This document shows, in pieces, positions 25,551 to 34,015 of a stretch of 64,000 nt of DNA. The DNA is taken from positions 248,001 to 312,000 of the forward strand of contig NZ_AZAC01000011.1 in the NCBI RefSeq assembly GCF_000931935.2. The letters run 5' to 3'. The notes beneath the pieces were generated by a model. It made no database searches. It was not told where the DNA came from and worked only from the letters and a program-made list of their open reading frames with translations. How positions within the stretch are numbered: position 1 is the stretch's first letter; the number at the start of each line of letters is the position of its first letter. Origin of the DNA: Dethiosulfatarculus sandiegensis (lineage in GTDB: Bacteria; Desulfobacterota; Desulfarculia; Desulfarculales; Desulfarculaceae). The position numbers were made by a program, and so were the translations under genes.

Positions 25551-27026
25551 CTAAAGCCTGAACTGAACCTGAGAGGCAAAAACCCTGAGCTGATTGATCA
25601 GATCAGGCGGCAACAGGGCATTCACCCGGTTGGAATCCGTGCCGTCGATCTCAACCACAATCTGGTCGGCCCACTGGTCAACACTCTCCACAATGCCCTG
25701 CTCTTCCATGGCCAGGAACAGTGCGATCAGCTCCATGCGCACATCCTTGGGACGGGCAATGGCCTGTCCGGGCCAGATGGTGGTCTCGTCATTGGCCAGT
25801 TTGTGACGGCCAAAGACCTGGGCAATACGGGCCCTTACCTGGATGCGGATATAGGCCAGGGTGGCCATGGTGTTCATATCCAGGTAGCTGGGGTCCTCAT
25901 AGCCATAGGCGTTTTCCTGGTAAGTGCTGATGGAGCGCTCAATGCGGCAACGGCCGTCGGCATCGACCATGCAGGTGCTCACACCTTTATGCAAAAGCAC
26001 ATTGCGCTCTTCCCTGGTAAAGCGATCGCCAAAAGAAGGAGGCAATACGCCGATCAGCTCCAGGGTCTGCAAGGGGCGAGCGGGATCGATATTCAGATAA
26101 AAAGCAGCTGTGGCGGCATAAACCGCGGCCCAGATCTCGGGCTGGGTCGGGCTCTTTCCGGTGCCCAACATACTGATCAGTTTGTCGTTTCTGGCATCGC
26201 CCAAGGTGGACAGCTCGGCTGTGGTTCCCTTGGCCGCAGTAAAGGCCAGGCCTTCGATCTGGCGCATGGGGCCCCACCTGCCCTCCAACTCAGAAGCCAA
26301 AAGGTTCAGGTTAGAATTATCGGTATAGGGCATGGCGATGTAGTTGAACTGCTCTTCAGCCAAGGCGGCCAAGGCAGTCGCAATGGAGGGGTTGGCTGTG
26401 CCGTCTTTCATGGGAGAGATGGTCACGCCCAGCCCCTCGGGCAGGGAATCTCCCATGAAATAGTTGATTCTGATGTCAATGTGGTTTCCGGCCTCACCCT
26501 TGTGGCGGGCGGTGATATTAACCTTATTGGTGTCAGTGTCATCCACCAGGGCGGTCACCGGCAGCTCGGTATGTAGATTAATTTCAGCCGCCAGATTGGC
26601 AGCCGCCTCTTCCGGGGTTTCGGTATCCTGCACCAGGATGCGAATCCGCTCGCCGCCCAGATAAAGGTTCAGGGTGCCGCTCTGGGCAGGGTCGCCGCTA
26701 AGGGTGACACTTCCCTTGGCCGCCACAGCCGCGTCATCATCATCTAAGGCAACGGCCCAGGTCTCGGTGTAAGGGTTGGCTTCCTTGGCCGCCAAGAGCA
26801 TGGAGGTCAACATGGATCCCTGGCCGAACATCTTTTTAATCTTCTCAGGGGTGACAGCCATGACCAGCCTGCCCGCCTCCACTTCGGCGCTTGCCGTGCG
26901 CTGGCCGATCACCAGAAGTCGCTGGTGAATACCCAGAAGACCGTGCAGGGCGCGGCTGTTATCAAACTCCACATACTGACCCGGTGTTCTGAGATCAACG
27001 GGGATCTGGTTAAAACTGATGGCCAT
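25551..27026 (-). CDS. Contractile tail sheath protein, Mu gpL-like
   Basis: A 491-residue sheath subunit, close in length to Mu L. It begins MAISFNQIPVDLRTPGQYVEFD, the conserved start of Mu-type sheaths (inhibitory N-terminal arm), contains an inserted beta-rich domain around residues 100-220 (GSVTLSGDPAQSGTLNLYLGGERIR), and ends in a conserved C-terminal subtilisin-like fold with QVFGRHKLANDETTIWPGQAIARPKD and LRVFASQVQFRL. Presence of sheath shows the particle is contractile. Confidence 0.96.
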   Translation of the reverse strand: MAISFNQIPVDLRTPGQYVEFDNSRALHGLLGIHQRLLVIGQRTASAEVEAGRLVMAVTPEKIKKMFGQGSMLTSMLLAAKEANPYTETWAVALDDDDAAVAAKGSVTLSGDPAQSGTLNLYLGGERIRILVQDTETPEEAAANLAAEINLHTELPVTALVDDTDTNKVNITARHKGEAGNHIDIRINYFMGDSLPEGLGVTISPMKDGTANPSIATALAALAEEQFNYIAMPYTDNSNLNLLASELEGRWGPMRQIEGLAFTAAKGTTAELSTLGDARNDKLISMLGTGKSPTQPEIWAAVYAATAAFYLNIDPARPLQTLELIGVLPPSFGDRFTREERNVLLHKGVSTCMVDADGRCRIERSISTYQENAYGYEDPSYLDMNTMATLAYIRIQVRARIAQVFGRHKLANDETTIWPGQAIARPKDVRMELIALFLAMEEQGIVESVDQWADQIVVEIDGTDSNRVNALLPPDLINQLRVFASQVQFRL

Positions 27027-27029
27027 GGG

Positions 27030-27203
27030 CTATTTCTCCTTTCGGGGTTTTTGTTTTTTGGCGCTCGTGACATCACCATCGGCCAGCCTTCGCAGCCAGT
27101 AGATGCTCTCTGTCACATAAGCGCCCTGGGGGTCTAAGTCCCGGCCCGTTTTAGGATCAGGCACCTTCAACCCTTTTCGCGGTTTAAGAAAAATCTTCTC
27201 CAT
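27030..27203 (-). CDS. Small Mu gp38-like protein (DUF2635)
   Basis: A 57-residue protein starting MEKIFLKPRKGLKVPDPKTG and ending in a basic tail (AKKQKPRKEK). The opening segment KIFLKPRKGLKVPDP followed by DLDPQGAYVTESIYWLRRL is the pattern of the DUF2635 proteins located between tail terminator and sheath in Mu-like phages. Its stop is just 3 bases before the sheath ATG; AGGAGG precedes the start. It is easily missed because of its size. Confidence 0.85.
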   Translation of the reverse strand: MEKIFLKPRKGLKVPDPKTGRDLDPQGAYVTESIYWLRRLADGDVTSAKKQKPRKEK

Positions 27204-27215
27204 AGTTGCCTCCTT

Positions 27216-27770
27216 TTATGCAGGCGGCGGCAATTCAACCAAGTCCGCCGCACCTGCTGTATCTGCTTGCGAGTAATGGCCATGCCATTTGAGAAAATCC
27301 TGTAAAGACGGGAGTAGCCTTGGGACAGGGCAATATTGGATTCTGAAATCCAGGCGCAGGCACCCGATGACGCCTTGTTCGTCGGTCTGATGTTCTTTTT
27401 TCATGCCCCTGTATTGGGATGAGACCGCCAAGTCCCCCAAATGGGAATCATGCGCAATCAGGCTCTCGGCATCCAAGGCAAAGTGGTCCAGCATCTCATC
27501 AACCAATGAACCGTTTGCCGCCTTATGGGTGCAGGCGATTATCACCAAAAGCTCACGCAAGGGGAGATCAGACTCGGGCGTTAATACGGTTTCCTGCTCG
27601 TCGGTTATCAAGGCATAGGGGAATCCAGTCTGATTCAGTTCAAGAAAACGACTGGTATACACCCTGTCCAGGGCGCAAGTGGGATACACCAGGTTTTCAG
27701 TAGGGCCGAAAGGAGTGCTTAATAAAGCCGCCAGCCTCTCGCGTATCTGGGTTCTCGGGTGTTTTTCCAT
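27216..27770 (-). CDS. Predicted tail terminator/completion protein, Mu gp37-like position
   Basis: A 184-residue protein starting MEKHPRTQIRERLAALLSTP. The first 100 residues follow the pattern of phage minor tail terminator proteins: an N-terminal helix, LVYPTCALDRVYTSRFLEL, then FPYALITDEQETVLTPE. It is the first gene of the tail operon and lies at the place of Mu gp37. The frame extends to a TTG at 27782, but the ATG at 27770 has the GGGA ribosome-binding site. No head or portal gene lies upstream of it in this window. Confidence 0.72.
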   Translation of the reverse strand: MEKHPRTQIRERLAALLSTPFGPTENLVYPTCALDRVYTSRFLELNQTGFPYALITDEQETVLTPESDLPLRELLVIIACTHKAANGSLVDEMLDHFALDAESLIAHDSHLGDLAVSSQYRGMKKEHQTDEQGVIGCLRLDFRIQYCPVPRLLPSLQDFLKWHGHYSQADTAGAADLVELPPPA

Positions 27771-28339
27771 GTGTATTCCCAATCCGTTAAGTTTTGTTTA
27801 ACGTAAATGCGCCCAACTGAATAAGGCCTGACAAGTCCTGTCATGCATCCCGCATGGGCCTACATTTTTAAATTTTTATGATGCTTAAAATTCACACGAC
27901 AAAAACTTTTCGCCGTCCGAATTGAGTGAAGATTATCACTGGTTTTGGAAGGAATTGGTCTTTGCGTGTATTTGATGATTCTTAAGGAATTAGGGATAAT
28001 ATGTTCTGTTTTTATCTAGGAAAAATAGCTTGACAGGTAAAGCAAATCCCCCAAATAGGCTCCATACGATACATATTAGCTGCCCGTAATTTTGAGGGAA
28101 TTATTCTTTCCCTGAAAAAACCAGCAAGTCGGCACATCTACATAATATAACGAATAAATTTATAATTAACGGTAAGTTACAAAACCAAAGGGAATTTAGG
28201 GAGGGGGGAAAAAGAGAGGAAGTCAAGAAGCCTAACCCAAAAAGTAAATACACCCTGAGCGCGGGGTATTTATTCCCGCTGGTAAAATGGAATTGTCGCT
28301 ATTTTTAAATACATCTGCTACTCCATTTAAATAAAGGGG
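27771..28339. other. Noncoding region, predicted tail-operon promoter
   Basis: About 570 AT-rich bases upstream of the tail operon with no credible gene. It should carry the operon promoter on the minus strand. No clear regulatory palindrome or attachment-site repeat was identified. Confidence 0.5.
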
Positions 28340-28555
28340 TCAGACAGCCTGAACAGTTCGTTGGTTTTCCTCGCCTCTGGCCAATGATCTGTAAAAGGCG
28401 GTCAAGCCTTCAGGGTCGCCAACCCAAACCCCGCCCACCTTTTGGATGGGCATCAAAGGAAAACTCTTTTTGTGTTTCAATATGGTGCGTTCACTGAATC
28501 CAACATAATCAGAAATGGACTTCATGCCTTGTAAGAAACCATTTTCAACACACAT
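28340..28555 (-). CDS. Small helix-turn-helix DNA-binding protein (excisionase/AlpA-like)
   Basis: A 71-residue protein. The segment SISDYVGFSERTILKHKKSFPLMPIQKVGGVWV matches the winged HTH of excisionase-type and phage regulatory proteins (an HTH with SERTI followed by a short wing with GGVW). An ATG at 28525 (MKSISDYV) is an alternative start. It precedes the tail operon on the same strand with a 570-base gap, and is the only regulator adjacent to it, so it may control the tail genes. Confidence 0.72.
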   Translation of the reverse strand: MCVENGFLQGMKSISDYVGFSERTILKHKKSFPLMPIQKVGGVWVGDPEGLTAFYRSLARGEENQRTVQAV

Positions 28556-29222
28556 CTAAACTTCTCCTTAACCTGTAAAGCAATTTACCTACCATTAAGT
28601 TAAGCATGTTACTTGTCCAAAAAATCCACAAATTAAAAGCGATTCACAACTAACCTCAATATTTATGACGTAAAACTTACCTTTAATTTTCCGGGGGAAA
28701 CTCTTATTTTGCTTTTTTACGCATTTTTTACTGTCAGATGATTTTAATTAACCGTTTTAGGGTGCTATTTGTGCTTGACAGCCTGGAGAAACCATTCAAG
28801 GAATCGGTCAAAATTCAACCTGACCAACTGGACATGGGTCATTGAAATGGTTATATATTAGATGGGACATTTAGAGCCAGACAGGCTGAAGCCTGTTTTA
28901 CAAACAGATCAGACAAATTCTTACTATACAGCCGTTTATTTCAATAAACGGATAGTGTTTATCATCTAATAATACTAGTTAGGAATTCAAAATTCCGACT
29001 ACTTGCTTTGCTTTTTTCCGCTCAACTATAGTTTGTGTGTAAGGCCGCTTTTATCAAGGCGCTTGAGACAGGTCTTAAAGGACAGAGACGCATATTGACA
29101 AATCACTGTCACCTTTTGAGCCTTGTAAACATCTTATAAGAGAGATGCACCTTTACTGCTGCATCTCCAAAAAGTCTAAGACAAGCAACAAATAAACCGC
29201 TTGCACAGCCATGGAGGAAAAT
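28556..29222. other. Noncoding region upstream of the psp-type cluster
   Basis: About 670 bases, AT-rich, between the tail locus and the plus-strand psp-type genes. It contains a small hairpin ACAGGC-TGAA-GCCTGT followed by TTTTA (28881-28900) and the palindrome at 28932-28951. A sigma-54 promoter, common upstream of psp genes, was sought (GG-N10-GC with TGGCAC/TTGC) and not found. Confidence 0.5.
28932..28951. promoter_or_regulatory. Perfect palindrome upstream of psp-type operon
   Basis: CCGTTTATT and AATAAACGG flank two bases to give a perfect 9-base inverted repeat about 270 bases before the DUF2170 gene. It could be a repressor site or a small hairpin; no evidence decides. Confidence 0.4.
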
Positions 29223-29618
29223 ATGTCGGAGAAATTCGAGCTGGTTAAGGCTTATCTGGAAGACATGCAGATAGCCGTTACCACAGAAATTCCCGAAGAA
29301 GAGATCGTCATTGTAGAAGACGAAGATAAGGGCATCAAAAACCTTATCATAGACTGCGAAGATACTATCGTGGTTCTGGAGCAGTCGATAATGCCGGTTC
29401 CTGCTGATCCCAAAGACCTGTTTAAACGGCTTTTGCAGCTCAACCGGTCCCTGGTTCACGGCGCCTTTACACTGGACGACGAAGGCAAAAAAGTTCTTTT
29501 CCGGGACACCCTGCAGTTGGCCAATCTGGATCGCAACGAACTTGAGGCATCCATCCAGGCATTGAGCCTTGGCTTGGCCGAGTATGGTTCTGAGCTTTTA
29601 ACCTACATCCCCAAATAG
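29223..29618 (+). CDS. DUF2170 family protein, YjfI-like
   Basis: A 131-residue cytoplasmic protein of the YjfI/DUF2170 type, usually found beside PspA-family genes. The ATG at 29211 has no ribosome-binding site; GGAGG lies just before the ATG at 29223 (MSEKFELVKAYLEDMQ), so that start is used. Family function is not known; it is acidic and probably helical. First gene of a plus-strand operon DUF2170, PspA, DUF4178, paralleling yjfI-yjfJ-yjfK in E. coli. Confidence 0.85.
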   Translation: MSEKFELVKAYLEDMQIAVTTEIPEEEIVIVEDEDKGIKNLIIDCEDTIVVLEQSIMPVPADPKDLFKRLLQLNRSLVHGAFTLDDEGKKVLFRDTLQLANLDRNELEASIQALSLGLAEYGSELLTYIPK

Positions 29619-29642
29619 CCTTTTTGCTAAAAGGAGAAAAGA

Positions 29643-30347
29643 ATGTCCTTTTTTAAGCGACTTTTCAGTGTGGCCAAATCCGAGGCCCATGCTGCCGTTG
29701 ATAAGCTGGAAGACCCGGTAAAGATGACAGAGCAGGGCATCCGTGACCTTAAAAACGACCTGCGCCAGGCCATGACCAGCTTGGCCGAGGTTAAGGCCAT
29801 TGCCATTCGCACCAGGCGTAATGCGGACAACAAGAAAAAGCTGGCAGCGGATTACGAAAGAAAGGCCATGAGCCTTTTACAGCAGATGCAGTCCGGCTCT
29901 TTGGATGCGGCTGATGCCGAACGCCTGGCCACGGAGGCGCTTAACTTGAAAGAGCAAAATGCCGGGCAGGCTTTGACCCTGGCCCAGGAGGCCGAGCACC
30001 ATGAAAAAATGTCGGCCCAGCTCCAGGCGCAGGTGAACAAGATCAAATCAACCATCACCTCTTATGAAAACGACCTCACCACTTTAAAGGCCAGGGCCAC
30101 GACAGCCCAGGCCACCCAAAAAATCAACAAGCAAATGTCTCAGATAGACCCCAGCGACACCATCTCCATGCTGGAAAAAATGAAAGCCAGGGTGGAGGAA
30201 AGCGAGAGCCTGGCAGTGGCCTATGGCGAGCTGGCGGATGTAGATACCAACGTTGACCAGGAGATAAATGCCGCCCTTAGCAAGGGTGCCGTTAAAAATG
30301 CATCCTCCAATCTGGACGAACTCAAGAAAAAAATGGGTATCTCCTGA
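29643..30347 (+). CDS. pspA: PspA/IM30 family membrane-stress protein
   Basis: A 234-residue protein with the PspA/IM30 fold: an amphipathic N-terminal helix (MSFFKRLFSVAKSEAHAAVD) and long coiled-coil helices rich in Ala, Lys and Glu (residues ~25-200), ending in SSNLDELKKKMGIS. These proteins polymerise on stressed inner membranes as ESCRT-III relatives. Here it lies between DUF2170 and DUF4178 genes rather than with PspBC, so it is the YjfJ-like branch. AAAAGGAGAAAAGA precedes the ATG. Confidence 0.93.
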   Translation: MSFFKRLFSVAKSEAHAAVDKLEDPVKMTEQGIRDLKNDLRQAMTSLAEVKAIAIRTRRNADNKKKLAADYERKAMSLLQQMQSGSLDAADAERLATEALNLKEQNAGQALTLAQEAEHHEKMSAQLQAQVNKIKSTITSYENDLTTLKARATTAQATQKINKQMSQIDPSDTISMLEKMKARVEESESLAVAYGELADVDTNVDQEINAALSKGAVKNASSNLDELKKKMGIS

Positions 30348-30418
30348 CAGCCAATAGAACCAGGCTCCGGGGTCCTAAATTGAACTCCGGGGCCGCCCCT
30401 CAAAGCAGGCGGGTGCAG

Positions 30419-30970
30419 ATGGGATTTTTCGACATTTTCAAGGGTGGAGATAAAAAAACCGACCAGGGGCCGGATGTAACCGGCGGTCTCACGCTGGCTA
30501 AGCTGCAACCTGGTTGGATGGTTGACTATGACCTCAAAACCTGGGAGGTGAAGGCCCATCATACCTATGATTGGTCTGAAGGCGACCTGACCCACGAATG
30601 GCAGCTCGTTTCAGGTGATGCCATCATCTACCTTGAGCTGGAACATGATGATGTAGACGATTGGAGTTTAAACAGTCTGATCGACTTTTCCCGTCTGGGC
30701 CAGGGAGTGAAAACAGCGATTCAGCAAACCGGAGACCCTCCGAAGACGATCGTTCTGGACGGTGTCACCTATTATATGGAAGAAATGGCTGGAGGCAGTT
30801 TTCTTAAAAACACCCAAGGGCCGGGACAGAACCTTTTGCGTTGGAGTTATGAAGACGACGACGGCGAAAAGTACCTCACCATAGAACAATGGGGTGAAGA
30901 CGAATTCCAGGCCTATCTGGGATTTTTTGTTGAGGAGTATCAGTTCACCGACATCTTGCCTGCCGCCTGA
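30419..30970 (+). CDS. DUF4178 family protein
   Basis: A 183-residue protein. After MGFFDIFKGGDKK the DUF4178 pattern begins: LAKLQPGWMVDYDLKTWEV, then HEWQLVSGDAIIYLELEHDD, a second half with IVLDGVTYYMEEM and LLRWSYEDDDGEKYLTIEQW. DUF4178 proteins recur with PspA, DUF350 and spermidine-synthase-like genes; the domain is beta-rich and acidic but its function is unknown. The frame opens at a TTG at 30380; the ATG at 30419 with GGCGGG before it is preferred. Corresponds in position to YjfK (DUF2491) of E. coli. Confidence 0.85.
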   Translation: MGFFDIFKGGDKKTDQGPDVTGGLTLAKLQPGWMVDYDLKTWEVKAHHTYDWSEGDLTHEWQLVSGDAIIYLELEHDDVDDWSLNSLIDFSRLGQGVKTAIQQTGDPPKTIVLDGVTYYMEEMAGGSFLKNTQGPGQNLLRWSYEDDDGEKYLTIEQWGEDEFQAYLGFFVEEYQFTDILPAA

Positions 30971-30987
30971 AAAAGGCTCGTCTTAAC

Positions 30988-31018
30988 TCCCCCGAGACGG
31001 ATCACTCCGTCTTGGGGG
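30988..31018. terminator. Terminator between convergent psp and rhomboid operons
   Basis: CCCCCGAGACGGA pairs with TCCGTCTTGGGGG around a 4-base loop, with one G-T pair. It lies between the DUF4178 stop and the rhomboid stop and can serve both converging transcripts. Confidence 0.8.
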
Positions 31019-31045
31019 CGCCGCTTAATCTTTGCTTAAAACCGG

Positions 31046-31603
31046 TTATTTCTTGGGTCTGGTCAGCCAGGCGGCCAATAGTCCGGCCACAAAACCCCAG
31101 AAATGTGCCGCCCAACTTATGCCTGGCATGACCCTTAAAAACGAAAAGACTAATCCGCCGTAAAGGAAAAAAACCAAGGCCGAAACAATGATCGCCTTGA
31201 TATCCTTATGAAACAAACCGCTGGCCAGGAGATAGCCGAACAAGCCAAAGACAACGCCGCTGGCTCCGATATGATAAACCGGTGCTCCAAACACCCAAAC
31301 ACCGGCGCCTCCCAAAAGCACAATAATGGCCAAGGCCCTGAAAGTGGCGGACCGGTTAAGAGAGAATCCTAAGAAACTCAAGAAAAACAGCGCACCGGAA
31401 TTGGCCAGGAGATGGGGAATCCCTGCATGTAAAAAGGGGCTCAATATTATTCCCCTGAGACCGATAAAATTGCGGGGCAAAATACCCAAGCGATTCAGAT
31501 CAAAAGGCAGGATAAGGTCCAGGGCAAAGACCAGCCAAGGCGAGGCCATGATGAGAAAGGCCAATTTTAAATTATCGAGCACCCCCGCTTCTCTTTTGGA
31601 CAT
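31046..31603 (-). CDS. Rhomboid family intramembrane serine protease
   Basis: A 185-residue, six-helix membrane protein. Catalytic residues are visible: Ser115 in HIGASGVVFG (111-120) and His167 in WAAHFWGFVAG, with the oxyanion-region motif HLLAN (64-68). Rhomboids cleave transmembrane helices near their membrane entry. It is the last gene of a minus-strand cluster with an aminopropyltransferase-like protein, DUF350 and a secreted protein; its substrate could be one of these or a stress signal protein, which is inference. Confidence 0.88.
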   Translation of the reverse strand: MSKREAGVLDNLKLAFLIMASPWLVFALDLILPFDLNRLGILPRNFIGLRGIILSPFLHAGIPHLLANSGALFFLSFLGFSLNRSATFRALAIIVLLGGAGVWVFGAPVYHIGASGVVFGLFGYLLASGLFHKDIKAIIVSALVFFLYGGLVFSFLRVMPGISWAAHFWGFVAGLLAAWLTRPKK

Positions 31604-31621
31604 CCCACTCCCTCATTTTCA

Positions 31622-33175
31622 TTAATAAACGTCCCACTGTCCCTGGGCGTAGTAACGAGGTAAAACCGGTTTAAAAACCGTATTCACCTCAACCTGGGTC
31701 AACAACTTGGAATCAAAGATGCCTTTCCCGAAATTAACCAAGACACTCATGGCCTCGTGGTTTAAAAACTTGGTCTTAATTTCCTTAAATTCAAGTTGCA
31801 GAGCCCTTTGACGCAACTCGCCAGCTGAGGCCTCGTTTTGGTGCTTGGCCATGAACCAGCCCCATTCCCCCATGGTGGGGATATTGTTGTGCATGGGAAG
31901 CAAGGACAGCCCAGCCGCTTGCATTGTTTTGTAAATACAAAGGTATGCCTTTTTCGCAAAAAAAGGGCTTCCGGCCTGGGTTATCATGGTTCCTCCCAAA
32001 GACAGATGGGCCTTGAGTCTTCTGTAAAATCCCAAACTGTACAAATGGGAAAGATCCACACTGTCCGGGTCAGGCAGGTCGACGATGATTACGTCATAGA
32101 GTCCGGTATCATCCTTGATAAAGCTGCCTGCATCCTGGTTTATCACGGTGAGACGTGGATCATGCATGGAGTCTTTGTTTATTGAGCGAAATATTGCGTG
32201 ATCCCTTGCCAGCTTGGTCATTACCGGGTCCAGGTCCACCATGACCACCGATTTCACCCCCTTATGCTTCCATATCTCCCTTAGGGCCAGGCCGTCACCT
32301 CCGCCTATAATCAATATCCGCTCCGGCTTATCAGTGAGTTCCATGGTCGGATGCACTAAAGGCTCATGGTACAGATGCTCGTCAACCGTGCTGAACTGTT
32401 CCTGGCCGTTTAAAAACAACCAGTGGTTCTGCCTCCACCTGGTAATAACGATCTTCTGATAAGGTGTTTGAGTGGCATACACAACCTTGTCCCTGTATTG
32501 GACCTGTTCTCCATAGGTGACAATCGGCTCGGCAAACCAGGCCAGACCGGCCAGACAAACAAGAGAAACGGAAAACGCGCTAACAATTAGACGCTTTCTT
32601 TTAACCAAACCAAGAAAGGAGAACAATAACAGACCGGCTACGGAAAAATTGACAGCACCCAAGGCAACCGGGGTGTAGGTGAGCCCCAGATGGGGCAGGG
32701 CCACAAAGGCGAATAAAAGCCCGCCAAAAAGCGCGCCAAAATAGTCCTTTTCCATGACTGAGGCGATATTGATTCGCAATTCCTCATAGCTGCGGTTCAA
32801 TCTGGTAACCAGAGGAATCTCCAGGCCGATCAAACAGCCGATCAAAAGGGCCTGACTGTATATCAGGATGCCGACTTCAGAGATGCGGGCCGCCAAACCA
32901 TAGGCCAGGCATGAGGCTGCGGCGCACAATATGGAGAGCACAAATTCGGTAAGGATAAAGGCGTCCAAAAGGTCTTTTCTGACAAGTCTGGAAAGACGGC
33001 TTCCCACCCCCATGGCAAAAAGCATGAGGCTCATTACCACTGCCCATTGAAAGACCGCATCCCCCAACAGGTAAGTAGCCAGAGTGGAAAGCACGAACTC
33101 GGCCACAACCCCGGCCAGGCCGGTGGCAAAGACTGCAATTTTTAGAATCAGGCCGGTGCGCACAGTATCAGACAC
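31622..33175 (-). CDS. Membrane-anchored spermidine synthase-like aminopropyltransferase
   Basis: A 517-residue protein with about seven membrane helices in the first ~210 residues and a C-terminal cytoplasmic spermidine synthase domain. The AdoMet-binding signature is GGGDG (291-295), followed by VMVDLDPVMT (acidic binding residue) and DVIIVDLPDPDS (361-371) with the usual catalytic-region aspartates. Membrane-fused paralogues of SpeE recur with DUF350 and PspA-type genes; whether they make polyamines or another aminopropylated product is unknown. Overlaps the DUF350 gene by 8 bases. Confidence 0.9.
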   Translation of the reverse strand: MSDTVRTGLILKIAVFATGLAGVVAEFVLSTLATYLLGDAVFQWAVVMSLMLFAMGVGSRLSRLVRKDLLDAFILTEFVLSILCAAASCLAYGLAARISEVGILIYSQALLIGCLIGLEIPLVTRLNRSYEELRINIASVMEKDYFGALFGGLLFAFVALPHLGLTYTPVALGAVNFSVAGLLLFSFLGLVKRKRLIVSAFSVSLVCLAGLAWFAEPIVTYGEQVQYRDKVVYATQTPYQKIVITRWRQNHWLFLNGQEQFSTVDEHLYHEPLVHPTMELTDKPERILIIGGGDGLALREIWKHKGVKSVVMVDLDPVMTKLARDHAIFRSINKDSMHDPRLTVINQDAGSFIKDDTGLYDVIIVDLPDPDSVDLSHLYSLGFYRRLKAHLSLGGTMITQAGSPFFAKKAYLCIYKTMQAAGLSLLPMHNNIPTMGEWGWFMAKHQNEASAGELRQRALQLEFKEIKTKFLNHEAMSVLVNFGKGIFDSKLLTQVEVNTVFKPVLPRYYAQGQWDVY

Positions 33176-34013
33176 ACCAATAAATCAGAAAAGCGCCCGA
33201 GATATAAGCAAAGGCTTCTATATAGGCAGCACCAAGATTAGGTTTTTCCTGGTTTGCAATCTCGTCGGTCAGAGATACGCCGGGCAATAGGACCTTGTCG
33301 GTTAAAAACCTCACCACAGGCAAGAGAACCAATCCCACAAGGGCAAAGCTTAAATAATCCAAAAGGCTTTCACGCCATGCCTCAAAGCTGCCGCTCCCGG
33401 ACATGCCGATCAACACACCTATGCCTATCAAAGACCCGGCAAAACCAACGCCTGCGGCAACATTGTCGTTTTCTATTTCCTTATGAAGATCGTAAGGGGT
33501 TATCCAGTCGTAAACATACGAAGCCAGGACTAAAAGCGCTTGTCCCATAAGCCAGTAGACAACCGCGGTCAAGATCCCGCCTGATTCGCCCTGGATGGCT
33601 CCAAAAAGGATAAAGCCCGAGGCAATGAAAACTCCGGCCACAACCACGCCGGTTCCCTGGTTCATGTCCCTTATGAGTTCGTCGTTCACCTTAAATTTTC
33701 GCAGGATAAGAAGGTCGCAGACCCACCATGAGATATTCAGCAAAACCACGGCTAACAAACCATAGACTGCCAGGGCAATCAGGGAATCCACCAGGCTCAC
33801 CCCGGGTCCGACCAAGGCTCCGCCCACGGACAGCACCAAACCGGCGTAATATCCAACCAGGCTCAAGGCCAAGGCCGGATTATCCCTTTGGGTCAGCTCG
33901 TGGTTTAAGTCATATTGGCGATGCAAAAGGGTGTAAACCATTTTGCCAACCCAGAAAACCACAAAAAACCCGATAAGCAAAACTAAAGCTGTAAGCAGTT
34001 CATCTACAGTCAT
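33168..34013 (-). CDS. DUF350 membrane protein, two tandem DUF350 units
   Basis: A 281-residue integral membrane protein with about eight helices in two similar halves, each with a VGYYAGLVLSVGGALVGPG-like or FAGSLIGIGVLIGMSGSGS-like glycine-rich segment, as in YjfL and larger DUF350 proteins. Function is unknown, but the family co-occurs with PspA-type and polyamine-type genes. The gene overlaps the aminopropyltransferase downstream and follows the secreted-protein gene by 2 bases. Confidence 0.88.
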   Translation of the reverse strand: MTVDELLTALVLLIGFFVVFWVGKMVYTLLHRQYDLNHELTQRDNPALALSLVGYYAGLVLSVGGALVGPGVSLVDSLIALAVYGLLAVVLLNISWWVCDLLILRKFKVNDELIRDMNQGTGVVVAGVFIASGFILFGAIQGESGGILTAVVYWLMGQALLVLASYVYDWITPYDLHKEIENDNVAAGVGFAGSLIGIGVLIGMSGSGSFEAWRESLLDYLSFALVGLVLLPVVRFLTDKVLLPGVSLTDEIANQEKPNLGAAYIEAFAYISGAFLIYWCV

Positions 34014-34015
34014 GG

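Noticed and set aside
28800..29222. Sigma-54 promoter before the psp-type operon
   Set aside because: No GG-N10-GC pair with TGGCAC/TTGC context was found, so the usual psp control is not supported by sequence here.
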